Shown here: piece by piece, positions 7,319 through 13,083 of the stretch | Numbering within the stretch: position 1 is the first letter of the stretch | Layout: the number at the start of each line of letters is the position of its first letter | Origin: an uncultured Bacilli bacterium | Lineage (GTDB): Bacteria > Bacillota_I > Bacilli_A > RF39 > UBA660 | DNA: 13,083 bases | NCBI GenBank assembly: GCA_947629395.1 | Contig: CANRDQ010000034.1 | Coordinates: 1-13,083 of the forward strand | Direction of reading: 5' to 3' | Notes under the pieces: generated by a model | The model's database searches: none | Seen by the model: the letters and a program-made list of their open reading frames with translations, nothing else | What the model was told of the DNA's origin: nothing | Position numbers and translations under genes: made by a program

Positions 7319-8083
7319 ATGGAAGTATGTTATTATATTTGTTTTTTCGTAATAGGAGCAGTACTTGCTTCTTTTTACGGTGTCATAGGTCTTAGACTTC
7401 CTATTGGTAAAAGTTTTATCAAAGGTAGAAGTTATTGTGATTCTTGTCATCATACTTTAGAACCTATCGATTTAATACCCATAGTTTCTTATTTATTAAC
7501 TGGAGGAAGATGTCGTTATTGTAATAAGAAAATATCTTTTATGTTACCATTTATTGAAATTGCGACAGGAATATTATTTATGGTAGCTTATCATAGTTTT
7601 GGATTAAGTCTAGATTTATTACTTGCTTTAGCGATAATTTCTTTAGTAATTATAGTTCTTGTAAGTGATTTAACTTATTTAGTTATTCCTGATGAAGTGT
7701 TAATTTTTTTCAGTATAGCTTTTATTATTATTCAATTATTTAGAGTAGGGTTAGTAGAAACTTTATTCCATGTTGGTTCAGGATTTTTTCTATTCCTTTT
7801 AATGTATTTTATTATGATTGTAGGTAATTATTTTTATAAACAAGAGAGTATGGGAGGAGCAGACATTAAATTAATGTTCCTATTTGGTTTAGTTTTAGAT
7901 CCTCTTTTAGGTACCATTAGTATTTTTGTAGGTAGTTTTATTGCTTTACCAATATCTTTAATTTTATATTATATTAATCGTGATAAAGTAATCCCTTTTG
8001 GACCTTTCTTAACTATCGCTTTATTACTGATGTTTTTTACAAAACTAACAACTCCAGATATCCTTACTTTTTTAGGATTATAA
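7319..8083 (+). CDS. pilD: Prepilin peptidase (type IV leader peptidase/N-methyltransferase, PilD/ComC)
   Basis: A 254-residue polytopic membrane aspartyl protease that cleaves, and in many members N-methylates, type IV pilin-like precursors. The cytoplasmic zinc-binding loop is complete: CDSC (40-43) and CRYC (65-68). The two catalytic Asp are Asp117 in SDLTYLVIPD and Asp182 in GGADIKL, where Ala replaces the common third Gly of GGGD. About seven or eight hydrophobic segments follow family topology, and GAVLASFYGVIGLRLP near the N-terminus is a family hallmark. An upstream in-frame ATG at 7274 lies inside pilC. I chose 7319 because AGGGGTG (7306-7312) precedes it by six bases and the product then begins at the family's usual first helix. 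It is co-transcribed with pilC. Confidence 0.92.
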   Translation: MEVCYYICFFVIGAVLASFYGVIGLRLPIGKSFIKGRSYCDSCHHTLEPIDLIPIVSYLLTGGRCRYCNKKISFMLPFIEIATGILFMVAYHSFGLSLDLLLALAIISLVIIVLVSDLTYLVIPDEVLIFFSIAFIIIQLFRVGLVETLFHVGSGFFLFLLMYFIMIVGNYFYKQESMGGADIKLMFLFGLVLDPLLGTISIFVGSFIALPISLILYYINRDKVIPFGPFLTIALLLMFFTKLTTPDILTFLGL

Positions 8084-8106
8084 GAAAGAATACTTTCTTT
8101 TTTTTT
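8082..8106 (+). terminator. Terminator of the pilC-pilD operon
   Basis: AAGAAAG (8082-8088) pairs with CTTTCTT (8093-8099) over a four-base loop, followed by an unbroken T run to 8106. The stem is short and weak, but the T tract is strong. It overlaps the pilD stop codon. Confidence 0.7.
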
Positions 8107-8140
8107 CTATTTATTATATGATTATATAAAGGAGGATACC

Positions 8141-9451
8141 ATGATGAAAGTAGTAACAACCTTACCAGCTGATATATATTCTGTAGTTAACAAAACAATT
8201 ATTCAAGAAACAGACCGTAAAATAATTACAATGTTATATCAACCAATTATTGGTTATACCTCTGTTAGCCTTTATTTTACTTTAATAGATGATTTAGATA
8301 AATTTGAAATAATGAGTGATGACTTAACACATCATCATTTAATGACCATGATGCAGTTGAAGCTAGATGATATTGTTGCGGCTAGAGAAAGATTAGAGGC
8401 TGTTGGACTTTTAAAAACTTATGTTAAAAGTGGAAATATTAATAGTTATGTATATCAAATTTTTTCACCAATGAGTGCGCATGAGTTTTTTAACCATCCA
8501 ATTCTTAATGTAGTGTTATATAATAATATAGGAAAGCAAGAATATGAGAATGCGCTTAACTATTATAAAATACCAAGATTTAATTTAAAGGATTATGAAG
8601 AGATTACTAAACCTTTTGATACAGTATTTAAATCTTTACCAGGACATCAAATTGAATTAAAAGATTCTATAGTTCAAGTGTCTAAAAATAAAATTGAATT
8701 AGATAAAGGAATAGATTTTGATATGTTAATATCTAGTATTCCTAAAGATATGGTAAATGAAAGATGTTTTAAAGAGGATGTAAAATATTTAATTAATGCT
8801 TTAAGTTTCACTTATAAGATAGATACTTATAATATGTTAGGACTTGTTAGAGATTCAATAAATGAAAAAGGAATGATAGATCAAAAGAATTTAAGAAAAA
8901 GTTGTCGAAATTATTATCAATTTGAAAATGGTGGTAAACTTCCAACTTTAGTGTATACAAAACAACCTGACTTTTTAAAGAAACCAGAAGGAGATACTTC
9001 TAAACGTGCTAAAATGGTATATGCTTTTGAAAATATTACTCCTTATGACTTCTTAAAAAATAGATATAAAGGAGCTGAACCAACTGCCCGTGATTTACGT
9101 TTAATAGAAAATTTACTTATTGAACAGAAACTAAATCCAGGTGTCGTTAATGTTTTAATATATTATGTCTTAAAAATAAATAATCAAAAATTAAATAAGA
9201 GTTATATTGAAACTATAGTAGGTCAATGGAAGAGACTTAATATTGAAACAGTTGAAGAAGCTATGGAAATAACTGAAAAAGAACATAAGAAAATAAAAAA
9301 GATGATGAATAAAAATACCAATAAACAAACTAAGAGTAAAACTACTACTAAAGAAAAGTTACCAGTATGGTTTAATCAAGAACTAAATAAAGAAGAAACA
9401 ACTGAAGAAGAAGTTAAAGAAATGGAAGATATATTGAGTCAACTTGCATAA
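8141..9451 (+). CDS. dnaB: Bacilli-type replication initiation protein DnaB (DnaD/DnaB family)
   Basis: A 436-residue protein of the Firmicutes DnaB/DnaD family, the primosome protein (not the replicative helicase) that helps load helicase and remodel DNA at origins or restarted forks. Residues 10-120 match the N-terminal winged-helix region (MLYQPIIGYTSVSLYFTLID). Residues 293-380 match the C-terminal DnaB_2 domain, including the diagnostic YIETIVGQW (355-363, the YxxxIxxxW motif) and the following KRLNIETVEEAM. The tail from 385 is Lys/Thr/Glu-rich. AAAGGAGG (8128-8135) supports the ATG at 8141; the ATG at 8144 is equally possible. In many Bacilli dnaI lies beside dnaB, but no dnaI follows here. 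It has no close partner in an operon. Confidence 0.9.
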   Translation: MMKVVTTLPADIYSVVNKTIIQETDRKIITMLYQPIIGYTSVSLYFTLIDDLDKFEIMSDDLTHHHLMTMMQLKLDDIVAARERLEAVGLLKTYVKSGNINSYVYQIFSPMSAHEFFNHPILNVVLYNNIGKQEYENALNYYKIPRFNLKDYEEITKPFDTVFKSLPGHQIELKDSIVQVSKNKIELDKGIDFDMLISSIPKDMVNERCFKEDVKYLINALSFTYKIDTYNMLGLVRDSINEKGMIDQKNLRKSCRNYYQFENGGKLPTLVYTKQPDFLKKPEGDTSKRAKMVYAFENITPYDFLKNRYKGAEPTARDLRLIENLLIEQKLNPGVVNVLIYYVLKINNQKLNKSYIETIVGQWKRLNIETVEEAMEITEKEHKKIKKMMNKNTNKQTKSKTTTKEKLPVWFNQELNKEETTEEEVKEMEDILSQLA

Positions 9452-9472
9452 AAAGTAATATTGTAGTATAAT
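9444..9472 (+). promoter_or_regulatory. Promoter at the 3' end of dnaB
   Basis: TTGCAT (9444-9449) and perfect TATAAT (9467-9472) are 17 bp apart; the -35 box overlaps the last codons of dnaB. TTGCATA (9444-9450) and TATGCAA (9472-9478) form a seven-base dyad around it. The same 16-base string TTGTAGTATAATATGC occurs at 10851-10866 in the amidoligase promoter. It would transcribe the AT-rich region before the HD gene from about 9479. Confidence 0.6.
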
Positions 9473-9478
9473 ATGCAA

Positions 9479-9613
9479 CTGAAACAACGGGGAAGAAACA
9501 TAATTATTAAAAAATATGTATTTAGTATCTTTTTAGTAAAAGTTTAATAATATTTATTAGAAATAAATTAAATGTAAATCAAGTCGTTTTTTTGGATAAA
9601 TATATTTTATTCG
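9479..9613 (+). other. Unexplained AT-rich leader or possible small RNA region
   Basis: This 135-base stretch lies between the promoter at 9444-9472 and the next one at 9614-9642. It contains ATTATTAAA (9503-9511) facing TTTAATAAT (9543-9551), with a smaller hairpin, CTTTT (9529-9533) and AAAAG (9538-9542), inside. A seven-T run is at 9587-9593 but has no GC stem before it. I recognise no known RNA family. It is either a long 5' leader for the HD gene or a short RNA. Confidence 0.25.
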
Positions 9614-9642
9614 TTGAAAACAATTTAATTATATGTTAAACT
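9614..9642 (+). promoter_or_regulatory. Promoter of the HD-domain gene
   Basis: TTGAAA (9614-9619) and TAAACT (9637-9642) are separated by 17 bp, five and four of six matches to consensus. Transcription from about 9649 would leave a leader of about 32 bases before the gene at 9681. Confidence 0.5.
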
Positions 9643-9680
9643 TTAATAGGATAGAGATACAGAAATAAGGTGAACAAACA

Positions 9681-10181
9681 ATGTTTAATAAATATAATTC
9701 TGAATTTAACCAAATAGTTGATTCAATTATAAATAATGAAGAATTTCAAAAAATGAAAGATATTCCTCATCATGGAATAACTAGATATCATCATTTACTA
9801 CGTGTAGCTTACTATACATATTATGTTACTAAATTCTTAAGATTAGATTATCTTAAAGCAACTAGAGCAGCAGTATTACATGATTTTTTCTTTGAACAAG
9901 AAGGACAAGAATACAGTAAAGCTCGTGTATGGAGAAAGCATCCATCTTATGCGATTGATAATACTGAAAGAGTTTTTGGATTACTTAGCGATAAAGAAAA
10001 AGATATCATAAAGACACATATGTTTCCAGTTACATTTACACCACCTAAGTATTTAGAAAGTTGGATTGTAGATATAATTGATGATATCGCAGGTATTTAT
10101 GAAAAAACATATAGTATCCGTATAGAATTTAAAACTGCAACTAGTTTTTTGATGCTTTTATTTATTAATTATTTTCATTAG
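9681..10181 (+). CDS. HD-domain phosphohydrolase family protein
   Basis: A 166-residue HD-superfamily protein, which normally binds a metal and hydrolyses nucleotides or other phosphate esters. The likely metal ligands are His38 (HLLRVA), His67-Asp68 (LHDFF) and Asp134 (DIIDDIAG), with His87 (RKHPSYA) and His113 (THMFPVT) also conserved in this small subfamily. No GTPase, sensor or synthetase domain is attached, so the substrate is unknown. AAGGTGA (9667-9673) lies seven bases before the ATG. It is a single-gene unit with a terminator immediately after the stop. The fold assignment is firm; the reaction is not. Confidence 0.85.
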   Translation: MFNKYNSEFNQIVDSIINNEEFQKMKDIPHHGITRYHHLLRVAYYTYYVTKFLRLDYLKATRAAVLHDFFFEQEGQEYSKARVWRKHPSYAIDNTERVFGLLSDKEKDIIKTHMFPVTFTPPKYLESWIVDIIDDIAGIYEKTYSIRIEFKTATSFLMLLFINYFH

Positions 10182-10206
10182 ACACGATTTATTTCGTGTT
10201 TTTTTA
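10182..10206 (+). terminator. Terminator of the HD-domain gene
   Basis: ACACGA (10182-10187) pairs with TCGTGT (10194-10199) over a six-base loop, followed by a T run to 10206. It begins directly after the stop codon. Confidence 0.85.
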
Positions 10207-10212
10207 TTTTTA

Positions 10213-10221
10213 TGTTACAAT
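10213..10221 (+). promoter_or_regulatory. Extended -10 promoter of the tRNA gene
   Basis: TGTTACAAT is a TGn-extended -10 element. No good -35 box lies 17 bp upstream, as is common for extended -10 promoters. The predicted start near 10228 is just before the mature tRNA 5' end at 10230. Confidence 0.45.
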
Positions 10222-10229
10222 TATGTTGT

Positions 10230-10306
10230 GTCCTCGTAGCTCAGTTGGATAGAGCAATCGCCTCCTAAGCGATAGGTCGGCAGTTCGACTCTGCCCGGGG
10301 ACGCCA
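10230..10306 (+). tRNA. tRNA-Arg (anticodon CCU)
   Basis: A full cloverleaf is seen. The acceptor GTCCTCG (10230-10236) pairs with CGGGGAC (10296-10302), with one G-U. The D arm is GCTC/GAGC (10239-10242, 10252-10255). The anticodon stem is ATCGC/GCGAT (10257-10261, 10269-10273) with loop CTCCTAA, giving anticodon CCT at 10264-10266, which reads AGG. The T arm is GGCAG/CTGCC with loop TTCGACT. The discriminator G (10303) and an encoded CCA (10304-10306) follow. No integrase or attachment-site duplication was seen beside it. Confidence 0.97.
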
Positions 10307-10361
10307 TTAATTAGGAATAGTAATTTTTTTATGTCCTAAATAAGAATTGGAGTGATGTCTT

Positions 10362-10829
10362 ATGAATAACTATGAACAAATAAATGATAGTTGTAAGATG
10401 TTATGGAAAGAGAAATTTAACATTACTAAAGAACGATATACTCAAGTATATTGTTATGTTTTTAATGAAGATAATAAACTACTAATAGTAAAAAATGAAG
10501 ATAATAATAATTGGACTATTCCAGGAGGACATCCTGAAGTAGGGGAAAGTAAAGAAGAAACTTTAAAAAGAGAAGTATTAGAAGAAGCTTGTGTTACTGT
10601 TAAAGATATACACTATTTAGGAGCAGTAGAAGTTGTTGAAGATGACGATGTCTATTATCAATTAAGATATACAGCTAGATTAGATGAAGAATTACCATTT
10701 AAACAAGAGTGGGAAGTAAGTGAAAGACTATTTGTAAATTTAGAAGATTTATCTAAATATATAACATGGGCAAATGGTAGAACTTTCAAGGCACAAATAG
10801 AATCTGCGAAAGAGTATTGGAATATTTAA
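10362..10829 (+). CDS. Nudix hydrolase
   Basis: A 155-residue Nudix-fold protein, a family that cleaves nucleoside diphosphate-linked substrates. The Nudix box is at 56-78: Gly56, Glu62, Arg70-Glu71 and Glu74-Glu75 are all present, so the metal-binding site looks intact. The Gly near the end of the box (REUXEEXGU) is Cys77. The first 27 residues precede the usual first strand (QVYCYVFNEDNKLLIVKN) and resemble the N-terminal extension of some ADP-ribose or MutT-like members. The specific substrate cannot be told. GGAGTGA (10349-10355) supports the start. It lies 55 bases after the tRNA with no obvious promoter or terminator between, so tRNA read-through transcription is possible. Confidence 0.9.
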   Translation: MNNYEQINDSCKMLWKEKFNITKERYTQVYCYVFNEDNKLLIVKNEDNNNWTIPGGHPEVGESKEETLKREVLEEACVTVKDIHYLGAVEVVEDDDVYYQLRYTARLDEELPFKQEWEVSERLFVNLEDLSKYITWANGRTFKAQIESAKEYWNI

Positions 10830-10833
10830 AAGA

Positions 10834-10862
10834 TTGACAAAATTACCTTGTTGTAGTATAAT
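10834..10862 (+). promoter_or_regulatory. Perfect-consensus sigma-A promoter of the amidoligase operon
   Basis: TTGACA (10834-10839) and TATAAT (10857-10862) are both perfect and exactly 17 bp apart. It begins four bases after the Nudix stop codon. Transcription should begin near 10869 and meet a terminator-like hairpin at 10894-10941 before the first amidoligase gene. Confidence 0.9.
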
Positions 10863-10893
10863 ATGCCTCGTTCAGGGGATTTATATAAATACA

Positions 10894-10945
10894 AAAAAGA
10901 TTAGGTTACAGGACAAAAAAATTCCTTAATCTAATCTTTTTCTTT
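10894..10945 (+). terminator. Terminator-like leader hairpin before the amidoligases (attenuator or small-RNA end)
   Basis: AAAAAGATTAG (10894-10904) pairs with CTAATCTTTTT (10931-10941). The pairing continues inward through a G-U, TTA/TAA and, after one bulged C, AGGA (10910-10913) with TCCT (10923-10926), leaving a nine-base loop. T-rich sequence follows to 10945. It stands between a perfect promoter and the Shine-Dalgarno site at 10951-10956. It could end Nudix transcripts, attenuate the amidoligase operon or end a transcript of about 75 bases. I recognise no riboswitch class. Confidence 0.7.
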
Positions 10946-10963
10946 GGAAAAGGTGGAATGAAA

Positions 10964-11968
10964 ATGCAAGATGAATCTATATTTAAATTGATTTATCCAA
11001 AAGATAATGATGAACTTTCAGAAATGAAACCAAAAGACAGAAAGGAATTACTAAATCGTTTACGTAGATATTCTCTTACACTTAGGAATTCTATAGGTTT
11101 AGCAGAAGATGAAACCTTTGGTTTAGAGTTAGAATTTCAACATAAAGAGGAAACAAGTTCTGATAATATCGAAAATATGATGAGAGACAATGACTTGTTT
11201 AAGCAAGGATGGGTCTTAAAACCAGAAAGAACAGTATGGAATGGTGCTGAAATTAATACACCTATTGCGACAGATACACCAACTTTTTGGAATAAGTTAG
11301 ACTTTGTATGTAATGAATTACAAAAAGATGCCAAAGTAACTGAATTATGTGGAGGACATAACCATATTGGTCAACAAATACTTGGTAGTAACAAAGAAAG
11401 CCTTCTTAATTTTGCAGATTTATGGGTTGCCTATGAACCTGTTATTTATAGGTTTGGATCAGGAGAAAATGCTGAAGTTAGACCAAGAGCTTTTCATTGG
11501 GCTGGACCACTTGCTAGAAAATGGGGAGAAGAACTTCAACAGCCTGATTTTAGAAAGCAATCAAAAGAAGATATTTTAAAAGGACTTATCAATTGTTGCT
11601 TTTTTCCAACAGTAAGGCTTACTAGCTTTGAATTTCAAGATGTACCTAAAATAGAGGAAGATAACACTATAGAATTTAGATGTCCTGATGCGACTTTAGA
11701 TTCTGTTATTTGGCAGAATAATGTTAACTTATTTACAAAATTAGTAGAATGCGCTAAAAACGGTAAATTTGATAGAGAATTACTAGAAGACGTTAGAATA
11801 TCAACTGTTAGATATGCTGGAAGTTTTGATCAATATAATGCAGTTCATCTTAATGAAGCCTTAGTCTTTGCAGATATGATTTTTAATAATAATTTAGATA
11901 AAATATATTTTTTAAAACAATATTTTAAAGACACTGAAAAAGGGAAATCAATTGTTTTAAAGAAATAG
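10964..11968 (+). CDS. Putative amidoligase (Amidoligase_2 family), first of a tandem pair
   Basis: A 334-residue cytoplasmic protein resembling the COOH-NH2 ligase (Amidoligase_2) family, glutamine-synthetase-like enzymes thought to form amide bonds on peptides or small metabolites using ATP. Seen motifs are GLELEF (53-58, two Glu for metal binding), GAEINTP (94-100), CGGHNHIG (129-136, the family's cGxHvH motif) and NTIEFRCPDATLD (234-246). At the usual Asp before the substrate strand it has Glu (KPERTV). The ATG at 10958 is only one base after the AGGTGG site (10951-10956). The ATG at 10964 has seven-base spacing, so I chose it. It is paralogous to the next gene over its full length. Substrate and product are unknown. 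Confidence 0.8.
   Translation: MQDESIFKLIYPKDNDELSEMKPKDRKELLNRLRRYSLTLRNSIGLAEDETFGLELEFQHKEETSSDNIENMMRDNDLFKQGWVLKPERTVWNGAEINTPIATDTPTFWNKLDFVCNELQKDAKVTELCGGHNHIGQQILGSNKESLLNFADLWVAYEPVIYRFGSGENAEVRPRAFHWAGPLARKWGEELQQPDFRKQSKEDILKGLINCCFFPTVRLTSFEFQDVPKIEEDNTIEFRCPDATLDSVIWQNNVNLFTKLVECAKNGKFDRELLEDVRISTVRYAGSFDQYNAVHLNEALVFADMIFNNNLDKIYFLKQYFKDTEKGKSIVLKK
11890..11925 (+). repeat. 36-bp direct repeat, copy 1, in the first amidoligase gene
   Basis: A 36-base string near the 3' end of the gene, coding for NLDKIYFLKQY, is identical to 12907-12942 in the sister gene and in the same codon phase. The rest of the two genes has diverged well beyond this at the DNA level. Confidence 0.85.
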
Positions 11969-11977
11969 GAGGGTCTT

Positions 11978-12988
11978 ATGAGTCAAACACAATTAAAAGA
12001 AAATGATTCTATATTAAGTTTTGTTTATCCAAATGATAATGATAAATTTTCTAAAATGCAACCAATTGATCAGAAGGAACTAGTAAGAAGAATAACTTGT
12101 TATCCTTGGACTTTAAGAAAAAGTTTAAATTTAAATCCTAATCATACTTTTGGTTTAGAAATTGAATTTGATAATGCTCAATATTCAAATATAAAAAAAT
12201 TTGTAAACCAAAATCCTGACTTTAAAAAATGGAAGCTAAGTAAAGACATTACAGTTATGGATGGTGGAGAGCTGATAACACCAATTATGTATGATAGTGC
12301 TGACACTTGGCAAAAGGTAAAAACGTCTTGTAAAAGAATTGATAAAAATGCTAGTATAACTAGTGATTGTGGAGGACATCTTCATATCGGTGCCCAAATA
12401 TTAGGTAATGATTTAGATAGTTGGTTAGTATTTGCTAATACTTACGCTATAAATGAGAATTTATTATTTAAATTTGGTTATGGAGACTTTCTATATCCTC
12501 GTGAAGAAATAGAAGACTGGGCTTTACCTAAAGCTCGAAATTGGATTAAAAAACTAGATAAATTACATGAATATGATATTAATACTGCTAAGTTAATAAA
12601 AAAATTAAGACATGATAGATATGACGCTGTTAATTTAACTAATATAAATCTAGATAATATAGCTAAATTAAGAGAAGGTAATACTATAGAATTTAGAAGT
12701 CCTAATGGTACACTTAATCCAATTATTTGGCAAAACAATGTCAATACTTATGTCCATCTTTTAGATTATTGTGCAAATGCTGAATATGATAGTAAAAGAT
12801 TTAAAAAAACTCGAAAAGATGCTAAATATTATGCTAGTAATTTAGTATATTATGATGAAGTTTTTTTAGATCAAGCTTTAAGATTTGCTGATTCTATATT
12901 CGATACTAATTTAGATAAAATATATTTTTTAAAACAATATTTAGGAAATTATGAAGTTGAAGATGACAAAAAATTAGTATTAAGGTAA
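11978..12988 (+). CDS. Putative amidoligase (Amidoligase_2 family), second of a tandem pair
   Basis: A 336-residue paralogue of the preceding gene, nine bases downstream with AGGAGG (11967-11972) overlapping its stop codon, so the two are translated from one transcript. Seen motifs are GLEIEF (59-64), SKDITV (88-93, with the usual Asp), GGELITP (96-102), CGGHLHIG (131-138) and NTIEFRSPNGTLNP (235-248). The N-termini also align (YPNDNDKFSKMQ here, YPKDNDELSEMK before), and the C-termini share NLDKIYFLKQY. The middle (165-225) differs, being rich in Lys and lacking the Trp-rich segment of its sister, which suggests altered substrate specificity. No small precursor peptide gene is seen between or after the pair. 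Confidence 0.8.
   Translation: MSQTQLKENDSILSFVYPNDNDKFSKMQPIDQKELVRRITCYPWTLRKSLNLNPNHTFGLEIEFDNAQYSNIKKFVNQNPDFKKWKLSKDITVMDGGELITPIMYDSADTWQKVKTSCKRIDKNASITSDCGGHLHIGAQILGNDLDSWLVFANTYAINENLLFKFGYGDFLYPREEIEDWALPKARNWIKKLDKLHEYDINTAKLIKKLRHDRYDAVNLTNINLDNIAKLREGNTIEFRSPNGTLNPIIWQNNVNTYVHLLDYCANAEYDSKRFKKTRKDAKYYASNLVYYDEVFLDQALRFADSIFDTNLDKIYFLKQYLGNYEVEDDKKLVLR
12907..12942 (+). repeat. 36-bp direct repeat, copy 2, in the second amidoligase gene
   Basis: Second copy of the 36-base string at 11890-11925, 1017 bases downstream and in the same reading frame. It marks the homologous C-terminal helix of the paralogue. Confidence 0.85.
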
Positions 12989-13022
12989 GAGAAAGGAATA
13001 TTTACATTTGAAGTGATAAAGT

Positions 13023-13063
13023 AAAAGTAGACACATAAAAAGAATGTGATCTACTTTTATTTT
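13023..13063 (+). terminator. Terminator of the amidoligase operon
   Basis: AAAAGTAGA (13023-13031) pairs with TCTACTTTT (13050-13058), and CACAT (13032-13036) with ATGTG (13044-13048), with one bulged A and a seven-base loop. A T-rich tail follows. It lies 34 bases after the second amidoligase gene. Confidence 0.88.
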
Positions 13064-13071
13064 GTTATAAT
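13063..13071 (+). promoter_or_regulatory. Possible extended -10 promoter leaving the window
   Basis: TGTTATAAT is a TGn element with a perfect TATAAT, just after the terminator. No -35 box is visible 17 bp upstream. It would serve a gene right of the window edge. Confidence 0.4.
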
Positions 13072-13083
13072 TAAATAAGAAAG

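Noticed and set aside
8094..8122. Promoter for dnaB with TATGAT at 8117-8122
   Set aside because: The -35 region is poor and the predicted start lies within the ribosome site. The true promoter of dnaB was not identified.
9473..9547. Open frame of 24 codons starting ATG just after TATAAT, beginning MQLKQRGRN
   Set aside because: The ATG touches the -10 box, upstream of the expected transcription start, and has no ribosome site.
10230..10306. tRNA-Arg as the attachment site of an integrated element
   Set aside because: No integrase, no direct repeat of the tRNA 3' end and no change in gene style were seen on either side.
10311..10339. Hairpin TTAGGA/TCCTAA between the tRNA and Nudix genes as a terminator
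   Set aside because: The six-base stem has a 17-base loop, and the T run lies in the loop instead of after the stem.
10863..10904. Short frame MPRSGDLYKYKKD directly after the amidoligase promoter, as a possible leader peptide
   Set aside because: Its ATG immediately follows the -10 box, before the expected transcription start, and no ribosome site precedes it.

Overview
The window is a strongly AT-rich, gene-dense stretch of a low-GC Gram-positive chromosome. It has short intergenic gaps, Shine-Dalgarno sites before almost every gene, and all genes but one on the + strand. TGG is used for Trp and a gene ends at TGA, so the standard code applies and a Mycoplasma-type code is ruled out. A Bacilli-type DnaB replication-initiation protein and a YqfQ/VrrA-like protein point to Bacilli in the broad sense. 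An uncultured, gut-type lineage related to RF39 or Erysipelotrichales is my guess, not a proof.

Layout. 1-237: the terminator of an off-window gene, a possible promoter, and a MerR-type promoter with a 19-bp spacer. 238-3601: a three-gene operon of a MerR regulator, a short soluble VirD4/TraG-like ATPase with an altered Walker B motif, and a DUF6508-like zinc-ribbon protein; it ends at a clear terminator. 3670-5360: a GT-C membrane glycosyltransferase with its own promoter, ending at a nested hairpin shared with the convergent YqfQ/VrrA-like gene (5362-5712, minus). 5893-8106: pilC (gspF) and the prepilin peptidase gene, an inner-membrane part of a type IV pilus or competence pseudopilus system, without its ATPase or pilins. 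8141-9451: the DnaB-type replication initiator. 9444-9642: a promoter, an unexplained AT-rich stretch, and a second promoter. 9681-10206: an HD-domain hydrolase and its terminator. 10230-10306: tRNA-Arg(CCU). 10362-10829: a Nudix hydrolase. 10834-12988: a consensus promoter, a leader with a terminator-like hairpin, and two tandem paralogous amidoligase-family enzymes, followed by a terminator and a possible promoter leaving the window.

How the genes work together. The MerR protein probably controls its own operon through the 19-bp-spacer promoter, tying the ATPase and the zinc-ribbon protein to an unknown signal. PilC and the prepilin peptidase belong to one secretion or DNA-uptake machine whose other parts lie elsewhere. 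The two amidoligases are probably made together and may act on the same or related substrates. The two units that look least described are the MerR/VirD4-like/DUF6508 operon and the tandem amidoligases with their hairpin leader. No CRISPR array, insertion sequence, integrase, relaxase or rRNA was seen. No gene-free stretch exceeds 300 bases.
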